A stretch of DNA of 64,000 bases from assembly GCF_016907995.1 (NCBI RefSeq), contig NZ_JAFBDA010000001.1, positions 186,001 to 250,000 on the forward strand, read 5' to 3'. This document shows positions 9,305-18,500 of this stretch, one piece after another. The notes under the pieces were generated by a model that was given only the letters and a program-made list of their open reading frames with translations, was not told the origin of the DNA and searched no databases. Each line of letters begins with the position of its first letter. The first letter of the stretch is position 1. Position numbers and translations under genes: made by a program. The stretch comes from Clostridium sardiniense. GTDB taxonomy: Bacteria; Bacillota; Clostridia; Clostridiales; Clostridiaceae.

Positions 9305-9738
9305 AAGAATTTAAGCTGTATCTTATCTTTATAAAAATGATATTTTTATTTTAATATAAATTAATGAAAATCCTATTAACAAAATATTTGTTTTTGATTA
9401 AGAATGTATTAAGCAATTCTGACTTTGAAATTTTTATTATAATTATAAATAGAGTTAAATTCATGAATGAAAATTATAAATATATTATTGGTGAATTTGT
9501 GAAGTTGTATTCAAAATGAATGTTATTTTCTAAATGTAGTGATAATGCGGAGTAGAGCGTATTCTAGTGAAGTTTTATTTTTTGAAATATTAATTATTCT
9601 TAAAATACTAATTCTTATGTTGATTTTAGAAAATTGCAGGAGTATACTAATGACAAATAATAATTATTAATTAATATTTAAAGTTTATTAGCTAATGGAT
9701 TGTGAGTATTGAATTTATACAGATGAGGAGAGCTATTT
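9305..9738. other. Noncoding leader region upstream of catalase
   Basis: No ORF of note. The katA promoter sits at 9620-9648. A degenerate PerR-like 7-1-7 sequence (TTATTAT-A-ATTATAA, 9434-9448) has a perfect right half but lies well upstream, and such A/T palindromes are common here by chance. I do not claim PerR control. Confidence 0.4.
9620..9648 (+). promoter_or_regulatory. Predicted sigma-A promoter for catalase
   Basis: TTGATT, 17-base spacer, TATACT. It would start transcription near 9655, giving an 80-base leader before the katA ATG. Confidence 0.5.
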
Positions 9739-11241
9739 ATGAAGGAAAAAAATATACTTTCTACTGCTGCTGGAACTCCAGTAGGAAATGATAATCAATC
9801 ACTTTCAACAGACGAAGGATATGTTGGTATACAAGATAGTGAGTTAATTGAAAAACTTGCTCATTTCACAAGAGAAAGAATTCCAGAGAGGGTTGTTCAT
9901 GCAAAGGCTGCTGGAGCACATGGATATTTTGAAGTTACAAATGATGTGTCAAAATATACAAAAGCTAAATTTTTATCAGAAGTAGGTAAGAGAACAGAGG
10001 TGCTTGCAAGAATATCAACAGTTGGCGGTGAGTCAGGTACAGCAGATACAGCAAGAGATCCAAGAGGGTTTGCTTTAAAATTTTATACAGAAGAAGGAAA
10101 CTATGATATGGTTGGAAATAATACTCCTGTTTTCTTCATTAGAGATGCTATAAAGTTCCCAGATTTCGTACACACCCAAAAGAGAAATCCACAAACTCAT
10201 TTAAAAGATGCAAATATGTACTGGGATTTCTTATCACTTAATCCAGAATCAATACATCAGGTAGTTTATATGTTTACAGATACTGGAACACCAAAAGATA
10301 TAAGACATATAGATGGATATTCAAGCCATGCATACATGTGGTATAACGAAAAGAATGAGTATGTATGGGTTAAATATACATTTAAAACTGATTTAGGAAG
10401 AGAAAATCTTACTGTTGAAGAAGCAGAAAAACTAGCTAGTGAAAATCCTGATAGTTCTATAGAAGATCTTTTTAATAATATAGATAAAGGAAACTTCCCA
10501 AGCTGGACTGTATATGTTCAAATAATGACACCAGAACAAGCTGAAAAGTATAATTTTAATCCATTTGATGTTACAAAGGTTTGGTATCATAAAGATTTTC
10601 CATTAATTCCATTTGGTAAATTAGTTTTAAATAGAAATCCAGAAAACTATTTTGAAGAAGTTGAACAAGCTGCCTTTTCTCCAAGTAATTTTGTTCCAGG
10701 AATAGCAGCATCACCAGATAAGTTATTACAAGGTAGATTGTTTGCATATAAAGATGCTCAAAGATATAGACTTGGTGCTAATCATGATCAATTACCGATT
10801 AATGCTCCAAAACATCCTACCAATACAAAACAAAGAGATGGACAAATGACTTTAAATAATGGAGGATCAAGACCAAACTATTATCCAAATTCATTTGAAG
10901 ACATATCTACAGATGAGAAGTTTAATCCACCAGCAGTAAATGTAAGTGGTATATTAGCAAAGCATAAACTAGATGTAGAAGATATAGATTTCCTTCAACC
11001 AGGAGAATTCTATAGAAGAGTTCTTAAATCACAAGAAAAAATTAACTTAGTTCATAATATTGTACTACATCTTGGTAATGCTGTTGAAAACATTAAATAT
11101 AGACAAGCAGCTTTATTCTACAAAGTTGATGTTGAACTCGGAACTAAAGTGGCAGAACAATTAAAATTAGATGTTAATAGAGTGAAAGAGCTTGCAGAAA
11201 TGTTTCAAGAAGATAGAGTGAAAGCAACTTTAAATTATTAA
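9739..11241 (+). CDS. katA: Catalase, heme-dependent, small-subunit type
   Basis: A 500-residue monofunctional catalase that dismutates hydrogen peroxide to water and oxygen in the cytosol. Catalytic His54 is in RVVHAKAAGAHG, Asn127 in VGNNTPVFFIRD, and the proximal heme-ligand Tyr337 in RLFAYKDAQRYRLG. The length is full for a clade-3 catalase and there is no signal peptide. GAGGAGAG precedes the ATG. It is monocistronic, with its own promoter and a strong terminator. An intact catalase is unusual in clostridia and points to an aerotolerant species or to acquisition by transfer, although the base usage matches the neighbours. Confidence 0.97.
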   Translation: MKEKNILSTAAGTPVGNDNQSLSTDEGYVGIQDSELIEKLAHFTRERIPERVVHAKAAGAHGYFEVTNDVSKYTKAKFLSEVGKRTEVLARISTVGGESGTADTARDPRGFALKFYTEEGNYDMVGNNTPVFFIRDAIKFPDFVHTQKRNPQTHLKDANMYWDFLSLNPESIHQVVYMFTDTGTPKDIRHIDGYSSHAYMWYNEKNEYVWVKYTFKTDLGRENLTVEEAEKLASENPDSSIEDLFNNIDKGNFPSWTVYVQIMTPEQAEKYNFNPFDVTKVWYHKDFPLIPFGKLVLNRNPENYFEEVEQAAFSPSNFVPGIAASPDKLLQGRLFAYKDAQRYRLGANHDQLPINAPKHPTNTKQRDGQMTLNNGGSRPNYYPNSFEDISTDEKFNPPAVNVSGILAKHKLDVEDIDFLQPGEFYRRVLKSQEKINLVHNIVLHLGNAVENIKYRQAALFYKVDVELGTKVAEQLKLDVNRVKELAEMFQEDRVKATLNY

Positions 11242-11283
11242 TAAAAATCAGTTCAAGTTTTAGCTGATTTAAGACTGTAGATA

Positions 11284-11322
11284 GAAGGACTTTTTCTTTT
11301 AGGAAAAAGTCCTTCTAATATT
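11284..11322 (+). terminator. Terminator after katA
   Basis: AGAAGGACTTTTTC pairs perfectly with GAAAAAGTCCTTCT around a short TTTTAG loop, followed by AATATTTT. Confidence 0.85.
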
Positions 11323-11425
11323 TTATATAATTAATTTTAAAATAGAACAGTATAAGATTTGATTTATATTACCAAAATTTATTTTACTTGTAAGACAAAA
11401 AAATATTTACTTTGTTGATATTAAG

Positions 11426-11454
11426 TAGACAAGTTGGATATTTAGTCCTATAAT
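11426..11454 (+). promoter_or_regulatory. Predicted sigma-A promoter for the riboswitch array and adhesin
   Basis: TAGACA, 17-base spacer, perfect TATAAT. This is the best promoter in the 1.28 kb between katA and the adhesin. It would give a leader of about 1060 nucleotides containing four riboswitch-like units and their terminators. The stretch between it and the first unit contains no ORF. Confidence 0.6.
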
Positions 11455-11660
11455 TAACAGATAATTAAGTAATATAAATTATCAACTAATATTAAATAAA
11501 TTTTAACAAAAATAAAATTTAACATATAAATGGTGGATGATTATGGAAGAAATTTGAATAAATTATTAATAACTGATTTTATGTATTGAGGTCAAATTTG
11601 TATAGTGTTAGAATTGGTTTTGATAAAATGAGTAAATTTCATGATGTCAATAAAATCTAT

Positions 11661-11770
11661 AAACTGAAGAATTATACTCTGTATATTTATATTTTAGATA
11701 TATAGAGGTTGTATTGTAACTGGCTAATTTATTTAAATTAATACTTAGAAATATAAATTAGTCTTTTTTT
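11661..11770 (+). promoter_or_regulatory. Decayed c-di-GMP-II riboswitch copy with retained terminator
   Basis: The segment 11661-11729 aligns along its whole length with the three intact aptamers downstream (AAACTG…CTCTGTAT…TAGAGGTTGTATTGTAACTGGCTAATTTA), but the ligand-binding core is lost: GGGCACTT has become TATATTTT and GTGCAACCGAC has become TGTAACTGGC. The following terminator (GCTAATTTA pairing with TAAATTAG, T run ending at 11770) is still complete. It can probably terminate but no longer sense the ligand. This could act as a constitutive partial brake. Confidence 0.6.
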
Positions 11771-11810
11771 ATGCATAAATGAACTAATTAATAACAAAAT
11801 TGAATAACAC

Positions 11811-11888
11811 ATATTTAGGAACTGTGAGATACATTCTGTATTTGGGCACTTGGAATGTATGGAGTTGGTAGTGCAACCGACTAATTTA
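11811..11888 (+). promoter_or_regulatory. Cyclic-di-GMP-II riboswitch aptamer, copy 1
   Basis: The class-II c-di-GMP (GEMM-II) core is plainly present: TTTGGGCACTTGG, then GGAGTTGGTAGTGCAACCGAC closing with CTAATTTA. A hairpin arm ATACATTC pairs with GAATGTAT. The P1 stem can form between TTAG near 11815 and CTAA near 11881. The 3' side of P1 is shared with the terminator stem downstream, which predicts that ligand binding blocks termination (an ON switch). Confidence 0.9.
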
Positions 11889-11985
11889 TTTTTTAATTAC
11901 TTTTATAGAAATTTTTATACCAATTATTTTTTAATATTGGGATAGAACTTTTTATACAAATTAAATATAAGTTAGTCTTTTTTTA
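11879..11985 (+). terminator. Expression-platform terminator of riboswitch copy 1
   Basis: GACTAATTTA at 11879 pairs with TAAATATAAGTTAGTC just before a T run at 11978. A smaller CCAAT/ATTGG hairpin sits inside the loop. The 5' arm overlaps the aptamer's 3' end. Confidence 0.75.
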
Positions 11986-12027
11986 TACAAAAATTAACTA
12001 ATTATATAATAAAAAATTGAATAACAC

Positions 12028-12105
12028 ATATTTAGGAACTGTGAGATACATTCTGTATTTGGGCACTTGGAATGTATGGAGTTGGTAGTGCAACCGACTA
12101 ATTTA
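12028..12105 (+). promoter_or_regulatory. Cyclic-di-GMP-II riboswitch aptamer, copy 2
   Basis: Identical in the aptamer to copy 1 by eye and placed exactly 217 bases downstream, so the array arose by recent tandem duplication or is being homogenised. All core blocks (GGGCACTTGG, GTAGTGCAACCGAC) are intact. Confidence 0.9.
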
Positions 12106-12201
12106 TTTTTTAATTACTGTTATAAAACTTTTTATGCCAATTATTTTTTATATTGGGATAGAGCTTTTTATACAAATTAAATATAAGTTAGTCTTTTTTT
12201 A
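12096..12201 (+). terminator. Expression-platform terminator of riboswitch copy 2
   Basis: Same design as copy 1: GACTAATTTA pairs with TAAATATAAGTTAGTC, with an inner hairpin and a T run starting at 12194. Confidence 0.75.
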
Positions 12202-12244
12202 TGCATAAATGAACTAATTATATAATAACAAAATTAAATAACAA

Positions 12245-12322
12245 ATATTTAGGAACTGTGAAATACATTCTGTATTTGGGCACTTGGAATGTATGGAGTT
12301 GGTAGTGCAACCGACTAATTTA
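12245..12322 (+). promoter_or_regulatory. Cyclic-di-GMP-II riboswitch aptamer, copy 3
   Basis: Again 217 bases after copy 2, with one base change in the variable arm (GTGAAAT instead of GTGAGAT). The binding core is intact. It is the unit closest to the adhesin start, about 200 bases upstream. Confidence 0.9.
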
Positions 12323-12381
12323 TTTTTTAATTACTGCTATAGAACTTTCTATACAAATTAAATATAAATTAGTCTTTTTTT
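12313..12381 (+). terminator. Shortened expression-platform terminator of riboswitch copy 3
   Basis: GACTAATTTA pairs with TAAATATAAATTAGTC before a T run at 12375. The platform is about 37 bases shorter than in copies 1 and 2 because the inner CCAAT/ATTGG hairpin is missing, so its switching energetics should differ. Confidence 0.7.
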
Positions 12382-12488
12382 ATGCAAATAGAATGAAATG
12401 AACAACAGGAATTTATTAAACTAAAAAAATTTAGAAAGGAGTGATAATTAAAGGATTATTTAAGAGTAAGTGAAGGAGAAATTATCTT

Positions 12489-12536
12489 ATGGGAATTTTA
12501 AGAAAATTTAAAAAGGAGGGATTATATGAGTCATAA
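12489..12536 (+). CDS. Possible 15-codon leader ORF overlapping the adhesin start
   Basis: ATG at 12489 follows AAGGAGA at good spacing and encodes MGILRKFKKEGLYES, stopping 11 bases inside the adhesin gene. The adhesin's own AAGGAGGG lies within it. Such an arrangement can couple translation, so ribosomes finishing the leader would help initiation at 12526. It is too short to judge by composition. Confidence 0.35.
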   Translation: MGILRKFKKEGLYES

Positions 12537-15500
12537 GAGAAAAGAGTTTTTTGCATTTCTTGCTATAGTAGTGGTAGTTAATATGATTACTAGTATGTTT
12601 TTACCTACTGCATCAGTTTTGGCAGCAACAACTTCAAAAGGTAACTCTAATATAGAAGTTAAGATAACTAGTGATAAAAAGACTGTAGAATCAGGAAGTC
12701 AGATTACATTTAATCTAGAATATAAAGTTGTTGGTGGACAGGGTTCTATAAAAGAGGGGGACGTTTTAGAATTTAAACTACCTGATGAATTTAGTAATAT
12801 AAAGCCTAAATATCCACCAGAACATTTTAAAGATGTAGAGGTACATGGAACTACTGTAAGAGCTATATTTAGTAAAGGAGTAGAAACAGCTATTGCTGGA
12901 TATATGTCAATAGTAGCAACTGCAAAAAATGTAAATAATAACACTCCTGCTAGGGTTGAAGTAAATGTAAATGGTACAACACAATACTTAGATGTGGCGG
13001 TAACACCAAAACCAGAAGATCCAAATATAAACCCAAATCCGAATCCAGCAGATAGGCAGTTATTAAAGAGTGTTGAAAATGCTATTGGTTGGGAAGGAAA
13101 TAAAATGTTAGCTAATATAGCTAAACCAGTGGTTGGAAAAAGTACAAAGTATACTATATATATAAATGAAAAATATGCACCAATGCATAATGTATCTTTA
13201 GATGATACTATGCCAGAAGGCACAGAGCTTTTAAAGGATTCTATAAAAATTTATGAAATACCATATGGTGGATCAGCAAAAGATGTAACTAAGGATATGA
13301 TAAATAAGATGAATATAACTTCTAATAGATTATATTTATACTTAGATTATACAGATAAACAATATATGATAGAGTATTCAGCAAAGTATAATACTGAGTA
13401 TCCTCAATATATAAATACAGCAAAGCTTTCACAATATGGAAAAGATCCTATAAATAGTTCAACAATAGTTAAACCTATAGTTGATGATAGGATGATTACT
13501 AAAGAATATAAAAGTGAAAATGAAATTAAAGATAAGGATGGAAGATCCACATTTGTTGTAAGTAAGATAGGAGACATTGTAGATTATACAGTTGATGTAA
13601 ATCCTAATAATGCTAGTATAAAAAATGCAATATTTGAAGATAACTTCCCAAAAGGAATGCAGCTTGTTGATGGCAGTGTACAGGTTGGAGAAAAAGATAT
13701 AAGTGGAAACTTTAAATGGATAACAGATAGTATTAAAGGTAATATAAGTACAACCAATAACAAAATGACTATAAATCTTGGAGATACAAACAAGCACTAT
13801 TATATATACTACAAACTTAAAGTAACTGATAGATATAAAGAATATAACAATAATGCAAAAATATCTTATGATGGAACATCACAGGAAGTAAATTCAGAAA
13901 TTAATTATGAGATGAATGCAGGTGCAATAAATGCACAAAAATTAGTTGATAAAACAGAGATTAAAAAGGGTGACGATCAGATAGTTACTTATACAATAAA
14001 CTTTGATTGTTATGGATATTTTAATCAAAATTATTTAAGTTTAGTTGACAATTTAGATAGTAGATTAAAGATTGTAGGAGTTGAGGTACCAAAGGAATTT
14101 ACAGCAAAAGTAGCAGATGGAAACAAAGTTACTGTAGTAAATGATAAAGGTTCAATAGACTATGGACAAAAGCTTCAAGTAAAGATAAAAGCTGATTTTA
14201 GCAATGTACCAGATGGAACAACAATAAGCAATGTAGCTAAAATAGATAAAGCGACAACAAATGAAGTTACTACTAAAAAAGGATATGTTTTTGAAGCTAA
14301 AAAGATTGATAGTTATACAAAAGAAGCATTAAACGGAGCAAAATTTGAGCTTTTAGATAGCAACAAAAATTTAATTGATACTGTAACAAGTGATTCTGAA
14401 GGAAATATAAAGCATAATGTTGATGCTCCAGGAGATTATTATCTTAAAGAAGTAGAAGCTCCAAAGGGATATGTTTTAGATAACTTTGAAAAGAAATTTA
14501 CTATAAAAGATAGTGATATAGGAACAGTTGTTAATATAGGAAACTTAGAAAATAACATAAAGACTGGATCAGTAAATCTTACTAAAGAAGATAGTGAGAC
14601 AGCACAAAAGTTAGAAGGAGCAGAATTTAAGCTATATTCTAAGGATAATAAAGAAATAGGAACATATACAACAAATAAAGATGGCTTAATAGAAGTAAAA
14701 GATTTAAGACCAGGAGAGTATTACTTTGTTGAAACAAAAGCGCCACAAGGATATGACGTAGATAGCTCAAAGCATGAGTTTACAATAGCTTTAGGGGAAA
14801 CAGAGAATCCTATAAACTTAGTAGTAAAGAATAATATTAAAAAAGGTAAGGCTGTATTAATTAAAGAGGATGGAGATACTGGAGAAAAACTTAAAGGTGC
14901 TGTATACGGACTTTATGATTCATCAGATAATCTTATAGAACAAGTAACAACTGATGAGAATGGTAAAGCTATAGTAAGTAGTATGCTAAGACCAGGAAAC
15001 TATTACTTTAAAGAAATAACAGCGCCAAATGGATATAACATAAGTGATGAGAAAATACCTGTTGAGATAAGAACAGGAGGAATTGCAAATCCAGAAAGCG
15101 TAATTGCAAAAGATTCAATAATGCTAGGATCTGTAAAACTTATAAAGGTTGATAGTAAAACAGGAGGAAAACTTAAAGGTGCAGTATATGGAATATATGA
15201 TGCAGATAATAACTTAGTAGATAAGGTTACAACAGGAGAAAACGGAGAAGTAACAACTACTAATTTAAGACCAGGAAAGTATTATTTTAAAGAGATAACA
15301 GCACCAGTTGGATATGAAGTTAATGAAGCTAAATATCCATTTGAAATAACACTCGGACAAACATCACAGGTTCAAGAAATAACAGCTAGTGATAACATAA
15401 TATTAGGTTCAGTAAATCTTATTAAAGAAGATAGTGAAACATCTCAGAAGTTAAGTGGAGCAGAGTTTGATTTATATAAAGTTAATGATGGTTCTAGCAA

Positions 15501-18500
15501 TGGATTAGTTAATCTAATAAAATCATTATTTAAATCAAATGATGAGAAGATAGGAACATATACTACAGATGAAAATGGTCAAATATCAGTAAAAGATTTA
15601 AGACCAGGAAACTATTATTTTGTAGAAATAAAAGCACCAGATGGATATGAATTAGATAATTCAAAACATGAATTTGAGATAGTTTTAGGTAAAGCAGAAA
15701 ATACTATACAACTAGTAGCTAAAAATAATATTAAAAAAGGTGAAGCTATTTTAGTTAAAGAAGATAGTAAAACAGGAGAAAAGCTTAAAGGTGCTATATA
15801 TGGGCTTTACGACTCATCAGATAAACTTATAGAACAGGTAAAAACTGATGAAAATGGTCAAGCTATAGTAGGTACTAAGTTAAGACCAGGAAAGTATTAC
15901 TTTAAGGAAATAAAAGCACCAAATGGATATAATATAAGTGATGAGAAAATACCTGTTGAGATAAAGACAGGAGGGATTACAGATCCAGAAAGTGCAATTG
16001 CAAAAGATTCAGTTATTTTAGGCTCAGCAAAACTTATAAAAGTAGATAGCAAAACTGGAGGAAAACTTAAAGGTGCAGTATATGGAATATATGATGCAGG
16101 CAATAACTTAGTAGATAAAGTAACAACAGGAGATAATGGAGAAGTAACAACTACTGATTTAAGACCAGGGAAGTATTACTTTAGAGAAATTACAGCTCCA
16201 TTTGGATATGAGTTAAGTCAAACTAAGTATCCATTTGAAATAACACTTGGAGAAACATCAAAGGTTCCAGAGATAACAGCTAATGATGATGTAATATTAG
16301 GTTCAGCAAAACTTATAAAGACTGATAGTAAAACAGGAGAAAAACTTCAAGGTGCAGTATATGGAGTATATAATTCAGGTAATGAGTTAGTGGAGAAAGT
16401 TACAACAGGAGATAATGGAGAGACAGCAGCCACTAATCTAAGACCAGGTAAATACTACTTTAAAGAAATACAAGCACCACTTGGATATGCTTTAAGCCAA
16501 ACAGAATATCCATTTGAAATAATCTTAGGGGAGACATCAAAGGTTCCAGAGGTAGTTACTAAGAATGATATGCTGTTAGGTTCAGTAAATCTTATTAAAG
16601 AGGATAGTGAAACAGCTAAGAAATTAGAAGGAGCAGAATTTAAATTATACTCTCAAGACAATACAGAGATAGGAACATATACTACAGATAAAAATGGATC
16701 AATAGAAGTAAAAGACTTAAGAGCAGGAACTTATTACTTTGTAGAAACAAAAGCACCAGAAGGATATGCTTTAGATAGTTCAAAGTATGAGTTTAAAATA
16801 GTTTTAGGTAAAACTGATACTCCAATACAATTAATAGTAAAAAATAATATCAAAAAAGGTGAAGCTATCTTAGTTAAAGAAGATAGCAAAACAGGAGAAA
16901 AACTTCAAGGTGCTATATATGGAATATATGATTCATCAGATAATCTTATAGAAAAGGTAACAACTGATGAAAATGGTAAAGCTATAGTAAGTAGTAAGTT
17001 AAGACCAGGAAGTTATTATTTTAAAGAAATACAAGCTCCAAAGGGATATAACATAAGTGATGAGAAAATACCTGTTGAGATAAAAATAGGAGGAATTGCA
17101 GATCCAGAAATAACAGTTGCAAAAGATTCAGTTATTTTAGGCTCAGCAAAACTTATAAAGGTTGATAGCAAAACAGGTGGAAAACTTAAAGGGGCAGTAT
17201 ATGGAATATATGATGCAGACAATAATTTAGTAGATAAGATTACAACAGGAGATAATGGAGAAGTAACAGCTACTGATTTAAGACCAGGAAAATATTATTT
17301 TAGAGAAATTACAGCTCCATTTGGATATGAATTAAGCCAAGCTAAATATCCATTTGAGATAATTTTAGGTGAAACATCAAAGGTTCCAGAAGTAACAGCT
17401 AATGATGATATACTTTTAGGAACAGTAAATCTTATTAAAGAAGATAGCGAAACAGCTCAAAGACTAGAAGGAGCAGAGTTTGATCTATATAAAGTAAATG
17501 ATAAATCAACTAGTAGTAATTCAATAATAAGGGCAATATCAGACTTCATTACTCCAGATAGTAGTAAGATAGGAACTTATACTACAGATGAAAATGGAGC
17601 AATATCAGTAAAAGACTTAAGACCAGGAAATTATTATTTTGTGGAGACAAAGTCACCAATAGGATATGAGTTAGACAGTTCAAAGCATGAATTTAAAGTA
17701 ACCTTAGGTGAAACTAATACTCCAATACAATTAACAGTAAATAATAACATCAAAAAAGGTGAAGCTATATTAGTTAAAGAAGATAGTAAAACAGGAGAAA
17801 AACTTCAAGGTGCTATATATGGCATTTATGATTCATCAGATAAACTTATAGAAAAGGTAACAACTGATGAAAATGGTCAAGCTATAGTAAGTACTAAGTT
17901 AAGACCAGGCAACTATTACTTTAAGGAAATACAAGCACCTAATGGATATAACATAAGTGATGAAAAAATACCTGTTGAGATAAAAACAGGAGGAATTTCA
18001 GCGAGAGAAAGTGTAATTGCAAAAGATTCAGTTATTTTAGGATCAGCAAAACTTATAAAGGTTGATAGCAAAACAGGTGGAAAACTTAAGGGTGCAGTAT
18101 ATGGAATATATGATGCAGATAATAATTTAGTAGATAAGGTTACAACAGGAGATAATGGAGAAGTAACAGCTACCGATTTAAGACCAGGTAAATATTATTT
18201 TAAAGAGATAACAGCTCCATTTGGATATGAATTAAGTAAAACTAAGTATCCGTTTGAGATAAACTTAGGAGAAACATCAAAGGTTCCAGAAGTAACTGCT
18301 AGTAATGATGTAATATTAGGTTCAGCAAAGCTTATAAAAGTAGATAGTGAGACAGGTGAACAATTAGAAGGTGCAGTATATGGAATATATGATAAAGATA
18401 ATAATTTAGTAGATAAAGTTACAACAAAAAATAATGGAGAAGTAACAGCTACTAATTTAAGGCCAGGCAAATATTACTTTAAGGAAATAAAAGCACCAAT

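Noticed and set aside
9434..9448. PerR-box-like sequence upstream of catalase
   Set aside because: Imperfect, about 190 bases upstream of the predicted promoter, and frequent by chance in such A/T-rich DNA.
11661..12381. Regularly spaced repeats that could suggest a CRISPR array
   Set aside because: The repeated blocks are far longer than CRISPR repeats, the 217-base period includes terminators, and the core is a c-di-GMP-II aptamer.
12699..13797. Long minus-strand ORFs (174, 112 and 69 codons) inside the adhesin gene
   Set aside because: They are antisense shadows of a strongly coding frame, with no ribosome-binding sites and odd composition.
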